The position numbers and the translations under genes are program-made. A DNA stretch of 11,690 bases from an uncultured Geobacter sp. Lineage in GTDB: Bacteria > Desulfobacterota > Desulfuromonadia > Geobacterales > Geobacteraceae. Below, piece by piece: positions 6,840 to 11,690 of this stretch. The DNA is taken from assembly GCA_937886325.1 (NCBI GenBank), contig CALABV010000137.1, positions 1 through 11,690 on the forward strand, written 5' to 3'. The stretch's first letter is position 1; every line of letters starts with the position of its first letter. The notes under the pieces are model-generated. The model was not told the origin of the DNA and did not search any database. It worked only from the letters and a program-made list of their open reading frames with translations.

Positions 6840-7715
6840 ATGAAGTGTTTGCTTGCGATGTCGGTGCTGTGTATCCTGCTGATTCCCACGATGGCCGCGG
6901 GCCAGACCAGGGTCGTATATCCCGCGTTCGAGTCGGGCGCTGATGCGCGGTACAACGATGTGGTCGAAATCCTGAAGACGGCCCTCGACAAGACGGTAAC
7001 GGAATACGGACCCTATACGCTTCAGCCGAGCAAGTCCGGCATGAACGAGGCCCGCTACCTTGCCGAACTGCTCCATCCGCGCGGGCTGGTCAATGTCGGT
7101 TGGAGCGGCACCTCGGTACGGAAGGAGAAAGAATACCGTGCCGTGCGGGTCCCGCTGCGCAAGGGACTCCTGGGCTACCGAGTGGCCTTGATCGCCGCGA
7201 ACCGGCAGGCGGATGTCGACAGGATACGCAACCTGGACGACCTGAGAAAGGTAACCGTCGGCCAGGGCATCGGCTGGGGCGACGTGGCGATCTATGAGGC
7301 AAACGGCATCAAGGTGCACACGGCGGGCTACGAGAGTCTCTTCAAGCTGGCCGCCGCAGACCGCATCGACTTATTTCCGCGCGGCATCAACGAGGTCTTC
7401 CACGAGCATGCGGCGCGGCATCGCGCTCTCCCCAATCTTGCCATCGAGAAGAATCTGCTTATCTACTATCCCTGGCCCTACTATTTCTTTTTCAATAAAT
7501 CCGACAAGGCCCTGGCGCAGCGCGTCGAGAAAGGGTTGCGGAACATGGTGAAAGACGGTTCCTTCGACGCGATTTTCATGAAATACAACAGGGCTTCCAT
7601 AGTAAAGGCCAATCTCAAGAACCGGCGTATCATCAGGATCAAGAATCCCACTCTGCCGAAGGACACACCGCTTCCCGACGCTTCGCTGTGGTTCGATCCG
7701 GCAACGTTCAAGTGA
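6840..7715 (+). CDS. Secreted periplasmic solute-binding-like protein, kinase partner
   Basis: 291 residues beginning with a Sec signal peptide (hydrophobic core about 4-18, probable cleavage after the MAA at 18-20; neither nearby Cys sits in a lipobox). The mature part resembles type-2 periplasmic binding proteins of the amino-acid (SBP_bac_3-like) class: a first strand VVYPAFESG, a middle VALIAANRQADVDRIRNLDDLRKVTVGQG hinge-type segment, and a C-terminal lobe ending with a KGLRNMVKDGSFDAIFMKY helix typical of the family. No permease or ATPase gene is nearby. It follows the hybrid kinase by 24 nt, with GAGGGG 6 nt before its ATG, so co-expression is likely. A sensory role, presenting a ligand to the kinase's periplasmic domain, is inferred. 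The ligand cannot be deduced. Confidence 0.8.
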   Translation: MKCLLAMSVLCILLIPTMAAGQTRVVYPAFESGADARYNDVVEILKTALDKTVTEYGPYTLQPSKSGMNEARYLAELLHPRGLVNVGWSGTSVRKEKEYRAVRVPLRKGLLGYRVALIAANRQADVDRIRNLDDLRKVTVGQGIGWGDVAIYEANGIKVHTAGYESLFKLAAADRIDLFPRGINEVFHEHAARHRALPNLAIEKNLLIYYPWPYYFFFNKSDKALAQRVEKGLRNMVKDGSFDAIFMKYNRASIVKANLKNRRIIRIKNPTLPKDTPLPDASLWFDPATFK

Positions 7716-7780
7716 ATGACTCCGCGGTTCACATCCAGGGGACACGCGGTTTCAGCTTCTTTGTTCAGGCTTGTCCTTGC

Positions 7781-8056
7781 TTACCGGTAAACCTCATCAT
7801 GACTGCCGACATCGAGCAGAATAATTTCTTTCTCGGAGATGAGGAGCGTAAGGGTAACCCGGTAACTGTGCGTAAGGCTGACTGCATGGCAGCCGTCAAG
7901 CCGGCCGGCCAGAGGATGAAGCGCCAGGTGCGGCTGGAACGGGTCGGATTGCAGGTCGGCAACTACTTGTACGAAGCGGGATTTGAGGTCTGGGTGCTTT
8001 TTGAAGAATCTGCGCGCCTGGCGTAGAAAGCGGTGAGGTGCCGTGATGGTATACAT
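7781..8056 (-). CDS. RelE/StbE-type toxin of a type II toxin-antitoxin pair
   Basis: 91 residues, the normal size for the RelE/ParE superfamily. The N-terminal helices (FLRQARRFFKKHPDLKSRFVQVVADL), the HPLAGRLDGCHAVSLTHSYRVTL strand core and the terminal LLDVGSHDEVYR are the hallmarks of the RelE/StbE (YafQ-like) branch, whose members cleave ribosome-bound mRNA. Candidate catalytic residues are the basic and polar side chains of the SYRV strand and the C-terminal SHDEVYR. The start ATG at 8056 overlaps the antitoxin stop as TGATG, indicating translational coupling and antitoxin-first order. The stop codon lies within a 10-nt palindrome, TTACCGGTAA (7781-7790). It converges on the binding-protein gene across a 65-nt gap with no clear terminator. 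Confidence 0.87.
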   Translation of the reverse strand: MYTITAPHRFLRQARRFFKKHPDLKSRFVQVVADLQSDPFQPHLALHPLAGRLDGCHAVSLTHSYRVTLTLLISEKEIILLDVGSHDEVYR

Positions 8057-8328
8057 CACTCGGACTCGCCTGCTTCGATACCCTTCAACAGATCTTCGGC
8101 AGTCCTGAATTTTTTCACCCTGCCCGCCTTGACATCCTTCAGCGAAGCACGGACCCTCGCCAAATACGCCTCGTTTGCCTCCGCCACGAGCTCCTGGTAA
8201 CGCTCTTCCGAAAGCACCACATACTGCGGTACATTGTTTCTGATCACGTGCACGTCTCCCTTGGCGATGAGATCGTCCACTGCTGCGATACCACGTCTCT
8301 TGAGTTCCTGCGCAGGTAAAGAGTTCAT
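8056..8328 (-). CDS. Phd/YefM-like antitoxin
   Basis: 90 residues. The N-terminal half (SLPAQELKRRGIAAVDDLIAKG then VHVIRNNVPQYVVLSEERYQEL) has the Phd/YefM architecture: helix, helix, then the beta strand with the VVLSxxxYxxL ending that makes the DNA-binding dimer. The C-terminal part (about 55-90) is acidic and basic mixed and is expected to be disordered until it wraps the toxin. ATG at 8328, with AAGGAG upstream at about 8-nt spacing. The stop overlaps the toxin start by one base. The palindrome and promoter just upstream fit autorepression by the antitoxin and the complex, as is usual in this family. Confidence 0.85.
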   Translation of the reverse strand: MNSLPAQELKRRGIAAVDDLIAKGDVHVIRNNVPQYVVLSEERYQELVAEANEAYLARVRASLKDVKAGRVKKFRTAEDLLKGIEAGESE

Positions 8329-8344
8329 TTCTCATACTCCTTCA

Positions 8345-8362
8345 GGTACTTAATCGAGTACC
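8345..8362. promoter_or_regulatory. Toxin-antitoxin operator palindrome
   Basis: GGTACT (8345-8350), 6 nt, AGTACC (8357-8362): a perfect 6-6-6 inverted repeat overlapping the predicted transcription start of the toxin-antitoxin operon (about 8359) and ending 16 nt before the antitoxin ATG. The position and symmetry are those of an autorepression site. Binding is inferred. Confidence 0.6.
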
Positions 8363-8365
8363 ACA

Positions 8366-8394
8366 AAAATAACAGGCGCGGGAAAGGATTTCAA
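8366..8394 (-). promoter_or_regulatory. Promoter of the toxin-antitoxin operon
   Basis: On the minus strand TTGAAA (8394-8389), a 17-nt spacer, and TATTTT (8371-8366); both hexamers are close to consensus. A second inverted repeat, CAGGCGCG (8373-8380) with CGCGCCTG (8404-8411), brackets the -35 box and may be an additional regulator site. Confidence 0.6.
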
Positions 8395-8411
8395 CCCGAA
8401 AATCGCGCCTG

Positions 8412-8685
8412 ATGTGACACCAGATCTGAATCAGCCTGGTCAGCGGGTGATTATGTGTGGTTTCAAGTCCTGAACCTGCTGTCTTCCCGAGGAGTTGCTT
8501 TAAAAGGAGTTGGGTGGATTTTTTAGACTTTTTTCGAGTAGTTGCAAGGTTACATTTGAAAAAAAACTGCGACACCGGGCGTCGCCCAAGCATGACACCA
8601 TCATGTCCCCGGTGGATCACCTGGCCACAAATGTCTAAAAGACTAAGCTAGCGGCCATCCGGAAACTCCGGATGAGCCACTACCG
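8412..8685. other. Hairpin-rich intergenic DNA without a gene
   Basis: No convincing gene. It holds TTTTAGAC (8521-8528) facing GTCTAAAA (8633-8640), an inverted pair 120 nt end to end. Within it are a compound hairpin, CACCGGG (8573-8579) with CCCGGTG (8608-8614), and an inner CATGA-CACCA-TCATG (8591-8605). Just outside is a perfect 7-bp hairpin CATCCGG-AAACT-CCGGATG (8656-8674), extended by GGC/GCC. An 8-nt direct repeat AGGAGTTG occurs at 8490-8497 and 8505-8512. The density of inverted repeats suggests a non-autonomous element, decayed insertion or structured RNA. Confidence 0.5.
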
Positions 8686-8827
8686 GTTTCCCATTCGGAA
8701 ACGAGGAATTTTTCGTCTTGGCAAGGAAATCGAGGGGTTGCGCGGAGGCGTACATCGGTACGCCGCACAAGCAAGCCCGAAGATTGACACCGCCAGGGCG
8801 GAAAAGGACCGTTTCCGGGTGGAAACG
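8686..8827. repeat. Structured element of ~130 nt with complementary, self-palindromic ends
   Basis: The ends, CATTCGGAAACG (8692-8703) and CGTTTCCGGGTG (8810-8821), pair over 12 positions, two as G-U. Each end can alternatively fold by itself: GTTTCC-CATTC-GGAAAC (8686-8702) and CGTTTCC-GGGT-GGAAACG (8810-8827). The centre has a perfect GGCGTAC-ATCG-GTACGCC hairpin (8747-8764), lengthened by GGGGTTG (8734-8740) opposite CAAGCCC (8772-8778) and AATC/GATT further out. This nested arrangement looks like a miniature inverted-repeat element or a structured RNA. It stops 3 nt from the ADP-ribosylglycohydrolase stop codon and may also serve as that operon's terminator. Confidence 0.6.
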
Positions 8828-8830
8828 AAG

Positions 8831-9910
8831 CTATGACCCCACAGGCTTGCCCTGTCTGACAGCCAGCAACTCCTCACCCATCCCCTCGATAACCTCCCTC
8901 ATCTCCACCCGCTCCCTCCACACCCCCGGAATCGCTCCCGTCCCCAGCAGCGCCCCGAGAATATTGCCGACAATCGCCCCGGTCGAATCCGAATCTCCCG
9001 AATGGTTGACCGCCAATCGAACGCCGCGGGCAAAGTCCCCCTTTGCCGCCAAGGCACAGTAAAGCGAAATAGCCAGCGCCTCATCACCCACCCAGCCGCC
9101 GCCCAGCCGCTCAACCGTCTCCGGGCAGGGCTTTTCCCTGATGCCGGCCCGCACCGCCCGCGCAATCATGGCAGCGAGCGTGCTCCTTTCATTCTCAGGC
9201 CGCTCCACGAGAATCGGCATGGAGTCCGAAACGGAGTCCTCCAGAGTCCTGCCGGATACGAGAAAGAATATCATCGCGGCTAAAAAACCGGCGGGCAGGT
9301 AGCCAAGCGGATGGCCGTGGGTGATGGCCGCGGCTGCGCAACCAAGCTCGAAAGCCGTTTCTCCCCTCTTCCGGTCGTCGCCGGCATCAGGCAAAGCCCT
9401 GCAGAACAGGCCCACCGGGGCAACCCGCATCACCCCGCCGCACCCCTTGCTGGTATTGACCGGGCCGGCAACCGTCCCCATCGTGCCGGCAATCAGGGCG
9501 GAAAGGCAGGTGCTGCCCGGCGCCCTTCGGTGATGTAACCCTTCCACCTTCAGCAGCTCCCCGTCCAGGCAGTCGCGAAAGTCCGGGTCACGGGATGCTT
9601 CCCCCTGGGTGTGCAGCCAGCGCAGATAGGCCCGATAGACGGATACGACGTAATCGGGTTCAGCGCCGGTTTCGATGCTGTGCCGATACCCCCTCAGCAG
9701 CCCTTCAACGGTAAACATCGTCATCTGGGTATCGTCGGTAATCGCGCCGACCCCTCCCGCGGTTTCGACGAAGTCCCGGACCCCCTCCGGACCGAACTTT
9801 CTCCTTATCTCGGCCATGGACAGAAATTCCACAGGCCAGCCGAGGGCATCGCCCACAGCGCCGCCAAGGAGACAACCTGTAAACGTGTCCGTTATTTCAA
9901 TGTCTCTCAT
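8831..9910 (-). CDS. ADP-ribosylglycohydrolase (DraG/ARH family)
   Basis: A 359-residue all-helical enzyme predicted to remove ADP-ribose from a modified protein or nucleic acid. The binuclear Mg site is complete: GGAVGDALGWPVEF at 16-29, TDDTQM at 58-63 (T58, D59, D60), and NHSGDSDSTGAIVGNILGA at 302-320, giving D306, D308 and T310. GHPLGYLPAGFLA at 199-211 is another family signature. Length is slightly above DraG (about 295) but normal for the wider family. The ATG at 9910 has GGAGGT 7 nt upstream; a GTG at 9919 would cover that site. Its ATG overlaps the phosphatase stop as ATGA, so the two are translationally coupled, phosphatase first. No ADP-ribosyltransferase or nitrogenase gene is in the window, so a role in nitrogenase control is not supported. 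The target is unknown. Confidence 0.92.
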   Translation of the reverse strand: MRDIEITDTFTGCLLGGAVGDALGWPVEFLSMAEIRRKFGPEGVRDFVETAGGVGAITDDTQMTMFTVEGLLRGYRHSIETGAEPDYVVSVYRAYLRWLHTQGEASRDPDFRDCLDGELLKVEGLHHRRAPGSTCLSALIAGTMGTVAGPVNTSKGCGGVMRVAPVGLFCRALPDAGDDRKRGETAFELGCAAAAITHGHPLGYLPAGFLAAMIFFLVSGRTLEDSVSDSMPILVERPENERSTLAAMIARAVRAGIREKPCPETVERLGGGWVGDEALAISLYCALAAKGDFARGVRLAVNHSGDSDSTGAIVGNILGALLGTGAIPGVWRERVEMREVIEGMGEELLAVRQGKPVGS

Positions 9911-10461
9911 TGCTTGCACCTCCGCACATACTCAGCTTGCTCCCTCGTCTGAATTGCCCCGGGTCGGGCGGCCCGGACCCGGCGAATCGCCTCTTGCGGT
10001 TCCATGCCGAACTCGACCAGCAACCGTGCGGCAACCAGACCTGTCCGACCCAGCCCTCCCCTGCAGTGAATCACAATCCTGCCGCCGTCACGAAGGATCG
10101 TGCGAAGCTGCTCCCCTGCCGTCTCCCATTCAGCTTCGAACACCTTGTCCGGTATCCGGACATCGACAATGGGAAGATGGAACCAGAGAATACCCAATTC
10201 CCGTGCTTTATCGGGAAATTCGGGAATGGAAAGCAATTCGAACTCCAAGTCCTCGATGAGGGTCACCAGCGCCTGAGCCTGCCAGTCCCGGACCACCTGA
10301 AGGTCCAGGTCCAGGTCGCGCTTCCAGGGACCGGAAGGGATGCCGAGCCCTGCGTATTCATCCTTGCCGGGGCAGATGGTCATGCCGATAAGTCCGCCGG
10401 CGCCGGGGACAGCGACCGCATCGATGCGCAGGGGGGAGATGATGCTTCTGTTTGGTGTCAT
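9907..10461 (-). CDS. Dual-specificity/CDKN3-like protein phosphatase
   Basis: 184 residues. The cysteine-phosphatase P-loop HCRGGLGRTG (132-141) is intact, with nucleophile C133 and phosphate-binding R139. The segment LPIVDVRIPD (96-105) carries the candidate general acids D100 and D105, and GAIQTREQ (168-175) matches the Q-motif region conserved after the P-loop in the CDKN3/PTP-like group. Predicted to be a cytoplasmic phosphatase of phosphotyrosine, phosphoserine or another phosphorylated compound; bacterial members are poorly characterised. The ATG at 10461 begins MTPNRSIISPLRI, with GGGAGGA 11 nt upstream; longer in-frame starts (up to 10500) lack a binding site. First gene of a two-gene operon with the ADP-ribosylglycohydrolase (4-nt overlap). 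Confidence 0.87.
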   Translation of the reverse strand: MTPNRSIISPLRIDAVAVPGAGGLIGMTICPGKDEYAGLGIPSGPWKRDLDLDLQVVRDWQAQALVTLIEDLEFELLSIPEFPDKARELGILWFHLPIVDVRIPDKVFEAEWETAGEQLRTILRDGGRIVIHCRGGLGRTGLVAARLLVEFGMEPQEAIRRVRAARPGAIQTREQAEYVRRCKQ

Positions 10462-10504
10462 AGTCTGCCGCGTCCTCCCTGAATGCGGATGTCTTATCAA
10501 ATGG

Positions 10505-10534
10505 AAAATAGTGTATGCGATTCATGCGACACAA
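10505..10534 (-). promoter_or_regulatory. Putative promoter of the phosphatase-ADP-ribosylglycohydrolase operon
   Basis: On the minus strand TTGTGT (10534-10529), 18-nt spacer, TATTTT (10510-10505), about 44 nt before the phosphatase ATG and in locally AT-rich DNA. The spacer contains ATGCG twice (10515-10519 and 10524-10528 on the plus strand). Confidence 0.45.
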
Positions 10535-10549
10535 TACGTCACGGACGTA
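10535..10549. promoter_or_regulatory. Perfect palindrome abutting the -35 box
   Basis: TACGTC-ACG-GACGTA, a perfect 6-3-6 inverted repeat directly upstream of the putative -35 hexamer of the phosphatase operon. This is the usual place for an activator site, and it is the only such palindrome in front of this operon. The binding protein is unknown. Confidence 0.45.
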
Positions 10550-10707
10550 AACAACACCCAATGCTGCAAATTTGAAAATATATTGATAGGGCAGGGTTCG
10601 GAGAAGAGAGCTGGATTTTTACCGGCATGTAGTACGGATAGCTATTCACCATCCAACCAGGACTTCGATTTCATCGCAAATCAACGCACTCATGTGATGG
10701 ATCAACG

Positions 10708-10733
10708 CAAAAAGCCCCGCGGGGCCCGCGGGG
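10708..10733 (-). terminator. Strong terminator-like hairpin
   Basis: GCCCCGCGG-GGC-CCGCGGGGC is a perfect 9-bp GC-only stem (10713-10733) followed, on the minus strand, by TTTTT. No annotated minus-strand gene ends here, so it either insulates the phosphatase operon from transcription arriving from the right or ends an unannotated short transcript. Confidence 0.7.
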
Positions 10734-10822
10734 CCTTGATTTTCCTGGAGCACCTGCCGACTTACAACCATCATTGTAACATACTGAAAACAATAATTTT
10801 TGTACCCATCAAAAACATTGCT

Positions 10823-10844
10823 TGCCCCCAAAAATGCCCCCAAA
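10823..10844. repeat. Tandem TGCCCCCAAA repeat
   Basis: Two exact 10-nt copies, 10823-10832 and 10835-10844, themselves flanked by AAACATTG on both sides (10813-10820 and 10842-10849). Read on the minus strand this gives two TTTGGGGGCA words. I have an impression that such words occur near integrase genes and attachment regions, but no integrase is present here. Confidence 0.5.
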
Positions 10845-10859
10845 CATTGAATCTTGCGC

Positions 10860-10887
10860 TTGGCTCCCTTTCGTTCCTGCATATTTT
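10860..10887 (+). promoter_or_regulatory. Possible promoter of the small DNA-binding gene
   Basis: TTGGCT (10860-10865), 16-nt spacer, TATTTT (10882-10887). It is the best match upstream of the gene at 11048, but leaves a 150-nt leader containing a GGGGT-GAAA-ACCCC hairpin, so it is tentative. Confidence 0.25.
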
Positions 10888-11007
10888 GACGTGGATCTTT
10901 TCCAGGGCAAGCACTACCCTTCCCTTGGGGGTGAAAACCCCTCATGCGCCAAATACGGCCATCTCCGCCCGGCAACAAAACCCATTGACATGCCCATGCC
11001 TCAGGGA

Positions 11008-11028
11008 TACCGTTTCCGGTAACGAAAT
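11008..11028. repeat. Copy 1 of a repeated CGTT-N-CCGG motif
   Basis: Contains CGTTTCCGGTAACGAAAT and fits the near-palindrome CGTT-N-CCGG-N-AACG followed by AAAT. It lies just upstream of the ribosome binding site of the small gene at 11048 and matches copy 3 (11324-11344) at 18 of 21 positions. This placement suits an autoregulatory operator. Confidence 0.55.
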
Positions 11029-11047
11029 CAGCAGGGGAGGGGTCCAC

Positions 11048-11326
11048 ATGGAAGACAATAACGTTCCCGGCATCGAAACCAAGAAGCACCCAGGCCGCCC
11101 CAGGAAGCACGAAAGCGACGCGGCAAGGGTGAGGACTTGGAAGAAAGCGAAAAAAGGTTCAGGCCGTCGCCTGGATTGCCATATCGGGGACCAAGCTTCA
11201 TGGAGAATAGGGAAACTGGCCCAAGCATGGGGCTGTTCTCTGGCCGCCGCCGTTGAGCGGTTGATCCTGGAAGCCGACGCCCGGTATCATGACATCCTGT
11301 TTCCAGCGGAAAAGGATCAAGGGTAA
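11048..11326 (+). CDS. Small basic DNA-binding-like protein, AT-hook-type start plus short helical domain
   Basis: 92 residues from the ATG at 11048, preceded by GGGGAGGGG at 5-nt spacing, an unusually strong site. Residues 15-21 (PGRPRKH) look like an AT-hook and are followed by a very basic stretch (RVRTWKKAKKGSGRRLD, about 27-43). The rest (about 43-85: one beta-like segment RLDCHIG, then two helices IGKLAQAWGCSLAAAVERLILEADARYHDILF) resembles a ribbon-helix-helix fold of plasmid or integrative-element regulators. I do not recognise a named family. The open frame continues far upstream without a start that makes sense, so the ATG is preferred. One motif copy lies before the gene, one within its first codons and one on its stop codon, consistent with self-regulation or a replication or transfer control role; this is inferred. 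Confidence 0.6.
   Translation: MEDNNVPGIETKKHPGRPRKHESDAARVRTWKKAKKGSGRRLDCHIGDQASWRIGKLAQAWGCSLAAAVERLILEADARYHDILFPAEKDQG
11059..11079. repeat. Copy 2 of the CGTT-N-CCGG motif, inside the small gene
   Basis: Contains TAACGTTCCCGGCATCGAAA, matching copy 3 at 18 of 21 positions over 11059-11079. It sits in codons 4-11 of the small gene, so it is under coding constraint as well. Confidence 0.5.
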
Positions 11327-11344
11327 CGTTCCCGGAAACGAAAT
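11324..11344. repeat. Copy 3 of the CGTT-N-CCGG motif, on the small gene's stop codon
   Basis: Contains TAACGTTCCCGGAAACGAAA; its first three bases are the TAA stop of the small gene. With copy 1 it brackets the gene as an imperfect direct repeat. Confidence 0.55.
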
Positions 11345-11451
11345 ACCCCAATACGCGTCCCCTGTGGACCCATAGACGGTTTTTCCGGCTCAACCCTTGT
11401 CCTGGTGTCCTTTCGAAATAAAAACGCGTCCGTACGGCCTCCCACGGCCCC

Positions 11452-11483
11452 AAAAGAAAAGGTCCACCAAAAGCGGGTGGACC
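11452..11483 (-). terminator. Terminator-like hairpin
   Basis: Perfect 8-bp stem GGTCCACC (11461-11468) with GGTGGACC (11476-11483) and a 7-nt loop. On the minus strand it is followed by TTTTCTTTT; on the plus strand only by CTTTC. It could serve weakly as the end of the small regulator's transcript or more strongly for a minus-strand transcript entering from beyond the window. Confidence 0.55.
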
Positions 11484-11502
11484 CTTTCAGCCGTCCCTCG
11501 CC

Positions 11503-11522
11503 ATGCCATGCCTTGCCTTGCC
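11503..11522. repeat. Four tandem 5-mers (ATGCC x2, TTGCC x2)
   Basis: ATGCCATGCCTTGCCTTGCC, a short perfect-phase tandem array. Such small arrays occur in replication and recombination control regions but also arise by slippage; no function is assigned. Confidence 0.5.
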
Positions 11523-11690
11523 TGCAACTGGCGTTGTTTATCTTTTCCAGGCGGCAGTAAGGCAACTTCCCGTAGGAAGTTACTTGATTCCTGACCAGGG
11601 AGAAGTTCTCCCCAACGGCAGTTTTCAAGAACTTACGGCGACGGCCAGTCCGTAAGCATTACAAAAAAATATCATACTGTTGGTAGTCCG

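Larger units (their letters stand above)
10550..11047. other. Gene-poor stretch between the phosphatase operon and the small regulator
   Basis: No gene I can support. It contains a strong terminator (10713-10733), a possible minus-strand -10 box TACAAT (10778-10773), a tandem TGCCCCCAAA repeat, a GGGGT-GAAA-ACCCC hairpin (10928-10941), and the putative promoter and first motif copy of the small regulator. Open frames crossing it have no recognisable protein features. Confidence 0.5.
11327..11690. other. Right edge, no gene, palindrome-rich
   Basis: No supported gene. Besides motif copy 3 it holds a terminator-like hairpin (11461-11483), four tandem WTGCC 5-mers (11503-11522), AACTTCC-CGTA-GGAAGTT (11564-11581), GGGAGAA-G-TTCTCCC (11598-11612) and CTTACGG with CCGTAAG (11632-11638, 11650-11656). 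This resembles a control region (origin, attachment or leader), but no specific type can be assigned. Confidence 0.45.

Noticed and set aside
8342..8620. Minus-strand open frame of 92 codons over the toxin-antitoxin promoter region
   Set aside because: It overlaps the promoter, the palindromes and the hairpins, has no family resemblance and no good ribosome binding site.
8692..8821. Integron attC site or CRISPR repeat
   Set aside because: No attC core-site pair, integrase or regularly spaced direct repeats are present; the symmetry is a single nested inverted repeat.
8831..9910. Assignment as the nitrogenase regulator draG
   Set aside because: No draT or nif genes are nearby and the protein is longer than DraG; only the family can be supported.
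10340..11047. Upstream extension of the small regulator's frame
   Set aside because: The frame is open back to 10340 but crosses the antisense of the phosphatase and a terminator; the ATG at 11048 with its strong binding site is the only sensible start.
10646..11110. Minus-strand open frame of 154 codons
   Set aside because: It contains the tandem G-rich repeat and the terminator stem as codons and lacks domain features; it is probably noncoding.
11028..11628. Minus-strand open frames across the right edge
   Set aside because: Antisense to the small regulator or made of palindromic spacer, with no start signals or recognisable motifs.

Overview
The window looks like a chromosomal segment of an anaerobic or facultative Gram-negative bacterium, most plausibly a deltaproteobacterium (Desulfobacterota) or a relative. 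This is inferred from a nitroreductase carrying its own 2x[4Fe-4S] ferredoxin domain, a hybrid sensor kinase paired with a periplasmic binding protein, an AcpH-type esterase, moderately high GC, and hairpin-rich intergenic DNA. No rRNA, tRNA or CRISPR array was recognised, so taxonomy rests on gene style only.

Layout. Positions 1-309 hold no clear gene but contain the terminator of a four-gene minus-strand cluster: HIT hydrolase (2343-2834) -> TatD-like metal hydrolase (1509-2270) -> small ABM-type monooxygenase (1192-1482) -> ferredoxin-nitroreductase (310-1146). Divergent to it is a lone plus-strand zinc-ribbon/HTH regulator resembling the MqsA antitoxin (3189-3683), with palindromes in front and no toxin beside it. 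An AcpH-like acyl-carrier-protein phosphodiesterase (3740-4318, minus) converges on that regulator. A plus-strand signalling pair follows: a membrane hybrid histidine kinase (4557-6815) and, 24 nt later, a secreted solute-binding-like protein (6840-7715).

A compact RelE/StbE-type toxin and Phd/YefM-like antitoxin operon (7781-8328, minus) has a well-formed promoter and a perfect 6-6-6 palindrome at its start site. Next is about 430 nt without genes, packed with hairpins, including a ~130-nt element with 12-nt complementary ends that abuts the following gene. That gene is an ADP-ribosylglycohydrolase (DraG family, 8831-9910, minus), coupled by a 4-nt overlap to an upstream HCxxGxxRTG dual-specificity phosphatase (9907-10461). 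This is a candidate two-enzyme modification-reversal operon with its own promoter and palindrome.

The right end changes character. Beyond a strong minus-strand terminator (10713-10733) there is AT-richer DNA, a tandem G-rich repeat, one small basic DNA-binding-like gene (11048-11326), three copies of a CGTT-N-CCGG-containing motif in and around it, and a final ~360 nt with no gene but several perfect palindromes. This looks like the edge of a mobile or plasmid-derived segment; that is inference.

The most unusual parts are the phosphatase/ADP-ribosylglycohydrolase pair, the structured element next to it, and the small regulator with its repeated motif. No part can be shown to be a new system from sequence alone.
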